A DNA stretch of 64,000 bases from Eubacterium oxidoreducens (lineage in GTDB: Bacteria > Bacillota > Clostridia > Lachnospirales > Lachnospiraceae). Within the stretch, counting starts at the first letter, position 1, and each line of letters begins with the position of its first letter. The stretch is taken from assembly GCF_900104415.1 (NCBI RefSeq), contig NZ_FMXR01000009.1:89934-153933 (forward strand). Reading direction: 5' to 3'. The translations under genes and the position numbers were made by a program. Positions 9,498 to 17,406 of the stretch are shown here, in pieces. The notes below the pieces were generated by a model. It worked only from the letters and a program-made list of their open reading frames with translations, was not told the DNA's origin and ran no database searches.

Positions 9498-9550
9498 CTC
9501 CATAGATATGATATTGTTATCAAATATATATATCAAAGGAGATCATTGAA

Positions 9551-10195
9551 ATGAGACGGAAAAAATTATTAGCACTTGGAATCTGTGCAATGCTCGGAGC
9601 AGCTGCCTTAACCGGCTGTTCATCTACCACAACACAAACCAGCACCAGCGAAGCGACTGAGAGTACAACAAGCAGCACAGATGAAGCAACCGGAGAACAA
9701 ATAACCGGTCAAATTACAGAAATTGATGGTAATACCATCACCATAGCCTTAATCGAAACACCTTCCGGAAAAGGTGGCGGCGAAAAGCCTTCCGAAGACT
9801 CTTCTTCCGATTCCTCTTCGGATTCTTCTTCATCCGAAGATAGTGCTCCATCCGGTGAAGCACCTTCCGGTGAAAAGCCTTCTGATGATTCTTCGGATTC
9901 ATCCGATAGTCAGCAGCCAGAAAAAGGTGAAATGGAAGTCACCCTAACCGGAGAAACACAGACTATCGAAGTCACAGATGATGTAACAATCCAGATTAGT
10001 TCTGATGGAGAAAATACCGAAGGTTCCGTATCCGATCTGGCCGTTGACGATATTATCACCGTAACCATGGATGGAGATACCGTTGTATCCATTACCGAAG
10101 GTATGGGCGGCAACAGCAGAGGCGGACAAAAGCCGGAAAACGCAGCGGATTCTTCCACCGAAACCGACTCAACCACTTCTGACTCAGAAGAATAA
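9551..10195 (+). CDS. Ser/Asp/Glu-rich lipoprotein of unknown function
   Basis: 214 residues with AAAGGAG nine bases upstream. A lipoprotein signal (MRRKKLLALGICAMLGAAALTGC, lipobox LTGC, Cys about 23) is followed by a Thr/Ser-rich linker. Next comes a short beta motif (QITGQITEIDGNTITIALIE, about 55-75). A low-complexity stretch of Ser, Asp, Glu, Gly and Pro covers about 80-125. A second beta segment follows (EVTLTGETQTIEVTDDVTIQIS, VDDIITVTMDGDTVVSI). The beta parts resemble DUF5666-type barrels, which is an inference. It is anchored outside the membrane and strongly acidic. It is monocistronic and bounded by a bidirectional terminator. Confidence 0.75.
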   Translation: MRRKKLLALGICAMLGAAALTGCSSTTTQTSTSEATESTTSSTDEATGEQITGQITEIDGNTITIALIETPSGKGGGEKPSEDSSSDSSSDSSSSEDSAPSGEAPSGEKPSDDSSDSSDSQQPEKGEMEVTLTGETQTIEVTDDVTIQISSDGENTEGSVSDLAVDDIITVTMDGDTVVSITEGMGGNSRGGQKPENAADSSTETDSTTSDSEE

Positions 10196-10243
10196 AAAGA
10201 CACAGGGGTCTGATGCATATTGCACCAGACCCCTGTGTCTTTT
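10195..10243. terminator. Bidirectional intrinsic terminator between the lipoprotein gene and glmM
   Basis: A long stem, AAAGACACAGGGGTCTG with CAGACCCCTGTGTCTTT, has A and T runs on its two sides and so can terminate both converging genes. It overlaps the last bases of both genes' stop codons. Confidence 0.85.
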
Positions 10244-11597
10244 ATACTGCATGACCTTTTTCTTTAATCACAGCAATAACTTCGTCTACATACTTTTCAC
10301 AGATTTCTTGCGTTCCCGCTTCAACCATCACTCGAATAACAGGCTCTGTTCCACTCTCTCTTACAAGAATACGTCCATCGTCACCAAGTTTTTTTGCAAC
10401 TGCCTCAACAGAAGCTTTCACATCCGGATCATTTTGCGCTTCTGGCTTAGAATGCACACGTACATTCTTTAGCACTTGCGGATAAATAACAACCGGCGAA
10501 GTCAATTTACTAAGTGGCATCTTTTTCTCAATTACAACTTCCATTAACTTAATGGCCGTCAAGATACCATCGCCTGTGGTTGCATATTTGCTGAAAATAA
10601 TATGTCCCGATTGCTCACCACCAATACGATGACCGTTATTCACCATACTTTCATAGACATACTTATCTCCAACTTTCGTCTTATCATAATCAATCCCGGC
10701 CTCATCAAAAGCTTTATACAATCCAAAGTTCGACATAACCGTCGTAACTACCGTATTATTAATGAGCTTGCCACGGTCTTTTAAATACATTCCATATACA
10801 TACAAAATAAGATCGCCGTTCACGACATCTCCATTTTCATCAACTGCAATACACCGATCGGCATCCCCATCAAAAGCAAATCCTATATCAAGATGCTCCG
10901 CCTTCACAAGTGCCTGTAATTTCTCGATATGCGTAGAACCACAATCCATGTTGATATTGGTTCCATCCGGCGAATTATTAATCACATAAGTCTTAGCACC
11001 TAGTGCGTCAAATACATTTTTAGCAAGCATCCATGCGCTTCCATTTGCACAGTCTAGTCCCACTCTCATATTCTTATAAGAACGGGTAGCAAGTGAAATT
11101 AAATACCCCGTATAACGATTACGACCCGCAGCATAATCTACCGTACGTCCGATATCTCCTCGTGTAGCAAGGGGAAGTTCCGGAACATCTCCATCAAGAT
11201 ACTCTTCAATCTTAAGGATTGTCTCTTCATCCATCTTCTCGCCTTTACCATTAATCAACTTAATTCCGTTGTCATAAAATGGATTATGACTCGCAGAAAT
11301 CATAATTCCACAATCAAAATCATCGGTTCTAACTACGTATGACACACTTGGTGTTGTCGTTACATGAAGAAGATAGGCATCCGCTCCGGACGCAGTAATT
11401 CCGGCAGAAAGTGCATACTCAAACATGTAGCTTGAACGTCTCGTATCCTTACCGATTACGACTGTACACTTCTCTCCTTCCGGCTTATCTTTTCCATAGT
11501 ACCAACCAATAAAACGACCAACTTTATATGCATGATCTACCGTCAAACTTACATTGGCTTCGCCTCGAAATCCATCAGTGCCAAAGTATTTTCCCAT
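10242..11597 (-). CDS. glmM: Phosphoglucosamine mutase
   Basis: 451 residues, the usual length. The phosphoserine loop MISASHNPFYDNGIK (catalytic Ser about 103), the metal loop FDGDADRC and the C-terminal phosphate-binding RESGTEPVIRVMVE are all intact. It converts glucosamine-6-phosphate to glucosamine-1-phosphate for UDP-GlcNAc and cell-wall synthesis, in the cytoplasm. The N-terminal KYFGTDGFRGEAN is diagnostic of GlmM within the hexose-phosphate mutase superfamily. The start has GGAGG nine bases upstream. It appears monocistronic and converges on the lipoprotein gene. Confidence 0.97.
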   Translation of the reverse strand: MGKYFGTDGFRGEANVSLTVDHAYKVGRFIGWYYGKDKPEGEKCTVVIGKDTRRSSYMFEYALSAGITASGADAYLLHVTTTPSVSYVVRTDDFDCGIMISASHNPFYDNGIKLINGKGEKMDEETILKIEEYLDGDVPELPLATRGDIGRTVDYAAGRNRYTGYLISLATRSYKNMRVGLDCANGSAWMLAKNVFDALGAKTYVINNSPDGTNINMDCGSTHIEKLQALVKAEHLDIGFAFDGDADRCIAVDENGDVVNGDLILYVYGMYLKDRGKLINNTVVTTVMSNFGLYKAFDEAGIDYDKTKVGDKYVYESMVNNGHRIGGEQSGHIIFSKYATTGDGILTAIKLMEVVIEKKMPLSKLTSPVVIYPQVLKNVRVHSKPEAQNDPDVKASVEAVAKKLGDDGRILVRESGTEPVIRVMVEAGTQEICEKYVDEVIAVIKEKGHAV

Positions 11598-11657
11598 AAC
11601 ATTGATCCTCCAATCGCTTTTAAACTAGACTCAGTATAGCACATCCCCCACTTTTAT

Positions 11658-11665
11658 GTTATATT
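11658..11665 (+). promoter_or_regulatory. Extended -10 element immediately before azlC
   Basis: TG-T-TATATT ends only seven bases before the ATG at 11673, and no Shine-Dalgarno sequence lies between. If this is the true -10, transcription would start at or within a base or two of the start codon and the azlCD message would be leaderless. The -35 region (TAGCAC, 11637-11642) is poor, as expected for an extended -10 promoter. Confidence 0.4.
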
Positions 11666-11672
11666 TTTTATC

Positions 11673-12389
11673 ATGAGTAATAAAAGAATTATGTTTAAAA
11701 AAGGAATGAAAGACGGCATGCCGGTGTGTATCGGTTATCTTGCAGTCTCCTTTACACTTGGGATTGTTGCTCGCAAGGCCGGGATCTCACCTGTTCCGGC
11801 AACCATCATGAGTCTTACCAATCTTACAAGTGCCGGAGAATTTGCAGCAATTTCGCTGATTGCCGGTGGTGCCGCTTATATCGAGCTTGCCCTGACACAG
11901 CTTATCATCAACCTTAGATACATGCTGATGTCCTGTGCATTATCACAAAAAGTAGACCCCAATCTGCCACTTCGCCATCGCCTCTTGATTGGCGTTGGTA
12001 TTACCGATGAAATCTTCGGTCTTGCAATAACCAGACAAGACCTTTTATCCCCTAGTTATTTCTATGGGATTATGGCAGTTGCGGTTCCCGGCTGGACCCT
12101 TGGAACCGCTTTTGGCGCTTACCTTGGAGGACTTTTGCCAACTTCTGTGCTTACGGCACTTTCCGTTGCCTTATATGGAATGTTTATTTCCATCATTATT
12201 CCGGCCGCCAAGGAGAACAAAATCATTTTGGGATTGGAAATTATTTCTATGGGCGCAAGTTATGCATTTTCTGTTATTCCAGGACTAAAAAGTCTCTCAG
12301 AAGGACTTCGCATAACGATTCTGACAGCTGCTATTGCCGGTATTGCTGCTGTGATGTTCCCACGAAAGGAGGAACCGGAAGATGCATGA
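11673..12389 (+). CDS. azlC: AzlC family branched-chain amino acid exporter subunit
   Basis: 238 residues with several hydrophobic helices. It carries AzlC hallmarks: KKGMKDGMPVCIGYLAVSFTLGI, LTNLTSAGEFAAISLI and LRYMLMSCALSQ. The large subunit of AzlCD exports branched-chain amino acids or analogues from the cytoplasm. There is no ribosome site before the chosen ATG; in-frame ATGs at residues 7 and 12 also lack good spacing. A leaderless mRNA is the simplest reading. It overlaps azlD by 8 bp, which indicates translational coupling. Confidence 0.9.
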   Translation: MSNKRIMFKKGMKDGMPVCIGYLAVSFTLGIVARKAGISPVPATIMSLTNLTSAGEFAAISLIAGGAAYIELALTQLIINLRYMLMSCALSQKVDPNLPLRHRLLIGVGITDEIFGLAITRQDLLSPSYFYGIMAVAVPGWTLGTAFGAYLGGLLPTSVLTALSVALYGMFISIIIPAAKENKIILGLEIISMGASYAFSVIPGLKSLSEGLRITILTAAIAGIAAVMFPRKEEPEDA

Positions 12390-12687
12390 TATTATTATTT
12401 ACATTGCTGTCATGGCGGGCGTCACCTACCTGATTCGTGTTCTTCCGCTCACTTTGATTCGGCGAAAGATTACCAATGTAACGCTTCGCTCCTTTTTGTA
12501 TTATGTACCATATGTTACCTTGTCGGTTATGACATTTCCGGCAATCCTAAAAGCAACCGGAAACACCTATTCCGGGCTGGCCGCTTTGGTTGTCTGTGTC
12601 ATTCTCGCATGGCGTGGTCTCAGTCTTTCTATTGTGGCTTTAAGTGCTTGTGTTGCAGTATTTGTACTTAATTTGATTTTGCTATAA
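12382..12687 (+). CDS. azlD: AzlD family branched-chain amino acid exporter subunit
   Basis: 101 residues with three to four membrane helices. The AzlD start MHDIIIYIAVMAGVTYLIRVLPLTLIRRKI and FLYYVPYVTLSVMTFPAIL are typical. It is the small partner of AzlC in the exporter. AGGAGG lies before the ATG inside the end of azlC, and the genes overlap by 8 bp. Confidence 0.9.
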   Translation: MHDIIIYIAVMAGVTYLIRVLPLTLIRRKITNVTLRSFLYYVPYVTLSVMTFPAILKATGNTYSGLAALVVCVILAWRGLSLSIVALSACVAVFVLNLILL

Positions 12688-12784
12688 CGATTCATCAAAT
12701 TATCACAAATAATTGTTAGACTTATATCGCTTAGCACCGTTAGAACACACAATTACATATTTGACTAATTAGGAGGAAAACATT

Positions 12785-13876
12785 TTGAAAAAAAAATACT
12801 TACTGCTGACACTGATTGTTCCATTTGTCGTTACCGGTTGTTCCACTTCTGAATCTTCATCCGTCTCAGATGTCGAGATCTCCGATGATGCGATTGTAAC
12901 CGAAGATGGCGCTGTCGTTCTTGGTGATTATAGTTCTTTAGAAGGCACAAAAGAAATCACGACCGTAACGGATGACGACATAGAAAGTGAGATTGAAAGC
13001 ACGCTTGCCGATGAAGCGCAATATACGGATGTCACTCGTGCTATCAAAACCGGAGACTATGTCACCTTATATATGACCGCCACAATCGACGGCGATGAAT
13101 TATACGAATTCACACAAGAGGATGGCGGCTATGAAGTTGTTGCCGGAGACGAATCCTTCGGTTCTGAAATTGACGATAAATTAATCGGTTCAAAGGTTGG
13201 CGACGAATTCTCTATCACCGTAACTTATGATGATGACTTTGACGATTCTGACCTGGCCGGCAATACTGTCGATTATCAGATTGAAATCGGCGCAGTTCAA
13301 GAAGAAGAGATTCCGGAGCTGACAGATGAGTATGTAAAAGAGAATTTTGGTTATGACACCGTTGACGAATACAAAGAGTCGGTTCGCGAATCCCTCGAAG
13401 AATCCAACGAAGCCAACAGTGTATATTCACTTGGTATCGATCTTATTTCTCAGGTTACGGAAGCTTCTACCATCGAATATTATTCGGATGAGCTTTACGA
13501 AGAACAAGAAGAACTTGTCAACTCTAATTATGAAAGCTACATGGAACTGTTTGGCGCATCCTCTGTAGAGGAAATCTATGAAATGTTTGATATGACACAA
13601 GATGACGTCGATCAGGAAATTATGGATTCCGTTTATACAATTATTGTTGTAAATGCAATTGCTCAAGTTGAAGGTATTGAGATCTCTGAGGACGACTTTG
13701 ATACGGAGGCGCAGGCACTCGCTGAATCGTGGGATTATGAATCGCTTGAAGATTTAGAGGCAGATTATACGGAAGATGAAATTATGTATTACCTTCTTAA
13801 AAATCGTGTTATTGATTTATTAATCAGCAACGCAACGGTCACTGAAGTTGAAGCTTCCGATGACGAAGAAGAATAA
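12785..13876 (+). CDS. Trigger-factor-like FKBP lipoprotein (extracytoplasmic chaperone/PPIase)
   Basis: 363 residues from a TTG start with AGGAGG eight bases upstream; no ATG lies nearby in frame. A lipoprotein signal (MKKKYLLLTLIVPFVVTGC, Cys about 19) is followed by an FKBP-like domain (about 85-175: GDYVTLYMTATIDGDEL, FGSEIDDKLIGSKVGDEFSITVTYDDDF, DYQIEIGAVQ). The rest resembles the helical C-terminal arms of trigger factor (LTDEYVKENFGYDTVDEYKESVRESLEE onward). It lacks the ribosome-binding N-domain of cytoplasmic trigger factor. I infer a membrane-anchored foldase acting on exported proteins, analogous to PrsA. The protein is very acidic. A strong terminator follows. Confidence 0.85.
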   Translation: MKKKYLLLTLIVPFVVTGCSTSESSSVSDVEISDDAIVTEDGAVVLGDYSSLEGTKEITTVTDDDIESEIESTLADEAQYTDVTRAIKTGDYVTLYMTATIDGDELYEFTQEDGGYEVVAGDESFGSEIDDKLIGSKVGDEFSITVTYDDDFDDSDLAGNTVDYQIEIGAVQEEEIPELTDEYVKENFGYDTVDEYKESVRESLEESNEANSVYSLGIDLISQVTEASTIEYYSDELYEEQEELVNSNYESYMELFGASSVEEIYEMFDMTQDDVDQEIMDSVYTIIVVNAIAQVEGIEISEDDFDTEAQALAESWDYESLEDLEADYTEDEIMYYLLKNRVIDLLISNATVTEVEASDDEEE

Positions 13877-13899
13877 GATTCACTTCTTAAGCTAAAATA

Positions 13900-13937
13900 A
13901 AAATTGCTATCCTCTCTTAGATAGGATAGCAATTTTT
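13900..13937. terminator. Bidirectional terminator after the trigger-factor-like lipoprotein
   Basis: The stem AAAATTGCTATCCT with AGGATAGCAATTTT is followed by a T run. It lies between the plus-strand lipoprotein gene and the end of the minus-strand methyltransferase operon, and has A/T tracts on both sides. Confidence 0.85.
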
Positions 13938-13954
13938 TTATCGTTCATAGCCGG

Positions 13955-15097
13955 CTAAAGCAACTTTTCTTCTTTTAAAAGCGTATACAAAGTCGGCTCT
14001 AAAGAAAACATTCTCATCAGTTCTTCTACTTCTGATAGCACTTCTCTTTTGTGCTGCTTTGTCAGATTACTTTTCGCTGCACGGATTAAAATATTCTTTG
14101 GAGTATGCGTAAAATCAACAAACTCAAGAACCTGCGTTTTATAGCCACATGCCTGAAGCAAATTGGCACGTATTGCATCCGTATATAAAGCAGCCGTTCT
14201 TTCCTTTATCAAACCATATCTCTCCACAATTCCAAGACTTTCACTGTGAAGCTGACCATTCAACTCATGCTGACAACAAGGAACGCTAATCACATTTTCA
14301 GCACCCCAACGAATAGCATGAAACATCGCATAATCTGTAGCCGTGTCACAGGCATGAAGCGTAATCACAAGATCTACCGGTTCTTCTTTTTCATAAGTAC
14401 TTATATCTCCTACTTGAAAATGTAGATGCTCATAGCCATACTTTTTCGCTGTCGCATTGCATTTTGCAATCACATCTTTCTTAAGATCGAGCCCCACCAT
14501 GGAAACCTCCATCTCAAGAATCGTTGTCAGATAATAATACACTACAAAAGTCAAATAGGATTTGCCGCACCCAAAATCAACAATATTCCATCTCTTATTC
14601 GGAGATTTTCGAACCAGCTCATCAATAAATTGCAAAAACTTATTAATCTGACGGTATTTGTCATACATACTCTGTACAACCTTACCTTCTTTTGTAAAGA
14701 TTCCCATATCAACCAGCGCCTCAACGCGTGTTCCCTCCGGTATGAGATAATTCTTCTTTCGATTCGGCTCATTCACTTTAACTGCACCTACTGCTGCACT
14801 TTTTCCATATAATATGGTTCCCTTTTTCGTAATTTTTACACGATACTCTGTCTGTTTTGACCATGCATGAAGCTGCTGCAGCCCCTCTTCCATCAATTGC
14901 AGACACACCTGAGCACCGCTCATACATCCGACGGTCTCATGAAAGGCTTGTTTTTGTGTGAATTTTTCAATAAAATATCCATCCTCTTGTCTTGTCAAAG
15001 TTACCTTGCGATATTCACTCCCTTTAGGATTACTTAGGGTCACTTTTTGAATATCTTGTTCAAATATATTTTTCAACCGTTCATATAATTCACTCAT
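13955..15097 (-). CDS. Class I SAM-dependent methyltransferase (Methyltransf_32-like)
   Basis: 380 residues from the ATG at 15097 (MSELYERL), which overlaps the upstream stop in ATGAGTGA; a longer frame begins at 15118. The Rossmann motif I reads WNIVDFGCGKSYLTFVVYYY (about 190-210). It is followed by VGLDLKKDVI, VITLHACDTATDYA and the family signature ISVPCCQHELNGQL. This fits the uncharacterised methyltransferase group that includes GSTCD-like proteins; a nucleic acid target is plausible but not shown. The first ~150 residues form an accessory domain. It is the last gene of the operon starting at 20423. Confidence 0.8.
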   Translation of the reverse strand: MSELYERLKNIFEQDIQKVTLSNPKGSEYRKVTLTRQEDGYFIEKFTQKQAFHETVGCMSGAQVCLQLMEEGLQQLHAWSKQTEYRVKITKKGTILYGKSAAVGAVKVNEPNRKKNYLIPEGTRVEALVDMGIFTKEGKVVQSMYDKYRQINKFLQFIDELVRKSPNKRWNIVDFGCGKSYLTFVVYYYLTTILEMEVSMVGLDLKKDVIAKCNATAKKYGYEHLHFQVGDISTYEKEEPVDLVITLHACDTATDYAMFHAIRWGAENVISVPCCQHELNGQLHSESLGIVERYGLIKERTAALYTDAIRANLLQACGYKTQVLEFVDFTHTPKNILIRAAKSNLTKQHKREVLSEVEELMRMFSLEPTLYTLLKEEKLL

Positions 15098-16265
15098 TTT
15101 CTTCCATCCATTTCTCAAGCTTATATGCTCTTTGTTCCCAGGTATGCACCTTTTTTATCTTATCGTTTCCTACCTCCACAGCTTCATCGAGCCTGGCTGG
15201 ATTTTGAAGAAGTTCCCCGGCTTTTTTCACCATCTCCTCTAGATAATCTAACCGGTAATAGAAAATTCCTTCGCCCTCTTTTAATTCTTCTTTCAAATAC
15301 TTACTTTCATCGCTAAGAATTGCCGTATGATTTAAAATAGAATTAAATATCCTATCATGCGCTCCATCCTTAAACCACGGCAGTACGTTGAGACATAAAC
15401 GATAATCATACATCGCCTTCATGCAGGTCACAGAATCCGTCTGTGGCATTATTGTAAAGCAAGACTTCTTCACACCTTCAAGTTCTTCCCAGCCTTTTCC
15501 AATCACACACACCGGGACATCTTCTCGCGTAAGTGCCTTTATAGCTTCTCCCCGATAATAGTTTCTTACATACATATCCACAAAGATTGTTTTGTGCATT
15601 GCTGCCTTAAATTCATCATCCAAAAAATCGCCCATTTCTCTCTTACACGCATCCCACACCACATCTTCAACCGTTCTTTTTGGATGCTTCAAAAGTTCTT
15701 CTATCATCTTCCTGTAAAAGACAGCATACTCCTCATTAATGCCCTGAATATACGGTTCAAAAAAAGAAAGCCGTGTATAATTTCCGGCAAACAATACCGC
15801 TTCTTTTCGTTCTTTTGCCGGACGAGCCCCAAGTTTTAAGTCATTTCCGGCAAGGGGCAGGAAATACTTTCCATCATATTGCGAATAATATTTCTGAAAA
15901 TACAGGCGATGATTTCGATCGATACTGATATGATGATACCGTTTGGGCAGATCGCATAAGCGATCATGATAATAATACGGATGATCCACTGCAATATTGT
16001 AGCAATCTACTTTATACTCATCCCATAGATAGCCGGATTGCCTATCATACAACCCGTCTTCTTTTTCAAGACCTTCAAAATTAAAAGTAATAAGCACACT
16101 TTCCTGCGTCTTTAAATATTTCTTTAATTTTTTTACCTGTCCGGCAGCATCTGACAATGAAAACAAAAACACCGGATAACCTTGTCGCTGAAACGCTGTA
16201 GCCAGCTGTCTCGAAAAGTAATCCAGTGTTTCTACGCCGCCTTGCATAAATACAAGTTTCTTCAT
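15090..16265 (-). CDS. Glycosyltransferase, CgeB/DUF3880-like
   Basis: 391 residues from the ATG at 16265, which has AGGTG upstream; a GTG two codons earlier is the alternative. It has a GT-B like architecture. The N-terminal half (LVFMQGGVETLDYFSRQLATAF, VDCYNIAVDHPYYYHDRL) resembles DUF3880. The C-terminal half matches the Glyco_trans_1_2 type (MYDYRLCLNVLPWFKDGAHDRIFNSILNHTAILSDES). It would transfer a sugar from a nucleotide donor in the cytoplasm; the acceptor is unknown. Its position in a c-di-GMP operon suggests regulation of a surface glycan or glycoprotein, which is inference. Confidence 0.7.
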   Translation of the reverse strand: MKKLVFMQGGVETLDYFSRQLATAFQRQGYPVFLFSLSDAAGQVKKLKKYLKTQESVLITFNFEGLEKEDGLYDRQSGYLWDEYKVDCYNIAVDHPYYYHDRLCDLPKRYHHISIDRNHRLYFQKYYSQYDGKYFLPLAGNDLKLGARPAKERKEAVLFAGNYTRLSFFEPYIQGINEEYAVFYRKMIEELLKHPKRTVEDVVWDACKREMGDFLDDEFKAAMHKTIFVDMYVRNYYRGEAIKALTREDVPVCVIGKGWEELEGVKKSCFTIMPQTDSVTCMKAMYDYRLCLNVLPWFKDGAHDRIFNSILNHTAILSDESKYLKEELKEGEGIFYYRLDYLEEMVKKAGELLQNPARLDEAVEVGNDKIKKVHTWEQRAYKLEKWMEENE

Positions 16266-16273
16266 ACTCACAC

Positions 16274-17389
16274 CTAATAACGTGCTTTTTTTCTTTTATA
16301 CAATTCCTTATCCGCCATCATAATGCCGCTTTGAATTTCCATCACGTCTACTTCCGGCGAAATTCCATACGTAATACTGATTTTTTCTTTTTTCAAATCC
16401 ATACCAAGCAACTGTTCAAACGAAGCAACAATCTCATCACAAATCGATGTAAGCTCTGATATTGTATGATTTTGAACAATACATAAGAACTCATCTCCGC
16501 CATAGCGAAAGAATGCCCGGTCCATACGTTCATATCTTTCTAGGATTTCACCAAGATTTTCAAGAATCTGATCACCAAGGTCATGTCCCCATCTGTCATT
16601 TACTTTCTTAAAATAATCTACATCGAGCATAACACAACGGCAAGTACCGTTAAGCTGCTCAATATATTTTTGCATTCCAAAGCGATTGCGCACACCGGTC
16701 AAATAATCTCTGGCAGCTACTTTCTTAAGATTATCCAGCTTATAATTTCCCATTATGGCATTTCTGCGAAACTGCTGTTCCCACACAACAACTGCACCGC
16801 CAAGAATATAGACACCAATACTTGCAACAAACATAATAAACGCACTTATATCATATACAATTCCATGCGTGACATCATGATCCCATGGCAAAAATGTAAA
16901 GGATGCAAAACCACCGCACAATACGACCAACATGGTAGTAAGTCCGATTTTATGGTTTCCATAAATAAAAGTCATGATGATTGCTAATATTCCCAGACCA
17001 TAAACACTAGGAAATACCGCATGATACAGGCTAATAAGCACACACATAACTGCTAACAGAACCGATAACAGGTAGTTTAGCTTCCATCCTTGCCGGTTCA
17101 GCTTCTTCATTCCAAAATAGGCAATCAAATCAATGATTAGATACGAGCTTCCCGGAACCAAAAGATATCTAATAATATACCTTTCCAAATGAGAAATCAT
17201 ATCAGATTTAACTAAAAGCAGCAGACTTACCAATACTTCACAGATTATAATGCAGACCGAAACAAGCAAAAGCATGTTAAAATGAATTTTTCGCCACTTA
17301 GCTTCTATCTCTCGTTCTGACTTTCTGATATATTCATTTAATTCTTCACTTTGTTCTACTTCAACTTCATCATTTGCTAAAAAAAACAT
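16274..17389 (-). CDS. Membrane-bound diguanylate cyclase (GGDEF)
   Basis: 371 residues from the ATG at 17389, with AAGGA eight bases upstream; an ATG three codons earlier is possible. A short cytoplasmic N-terminus is followed by about six membrane helices (residues ~40-210). A GGDEF domain (about 225-371) follows, with DYLTGVRNR, LDVDYFKKVNDRWGHDLGDQIL and an intact FRYGGDEF. It should make cyclic di-GMP from two GTP. A canonical RxxD inhibition site is not properly spaced before GGDEF, so product feedback may be absent. The gene sits directly downstream of an EAL phosphodiesterase gene. Confidence 0.92.
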   Translation of the reverse strand: MFFLANDEVEVEQSEELNEYIRKSEREIEAKWRKIHFNMLLLVSVCIIICEVLVSLLLLVKSDMISHLERYIIRYLLVPGSSYLIIDLIAYFGMKKLNRQGWKLNYLLSVLLAVMCVLISLYHAVFPSVYGLGILAIIMTFIYGNHKIGLTTMLVVLCGGFASFTFLPWDHDVTHGIVYDISAFIMFVASIGVYILGGAVVVWEQQFRRNAIMGNYKLDNLKKVAARDYLTGVRNRFGMQKYIEQLNGTCRCVMLDVDYFKKVNDRWGHDLGDQILENLGEILERYERMDRAFFRYGGDEFLCIVQNHTISELTSICDEIVASFEQLLGMDLKKEKISITYGISPEVDVMEIQSGIMMADKELYKRKKARY

Positions 17390-17406
17390 AGCTCTCATCC
17401 TTCAGA

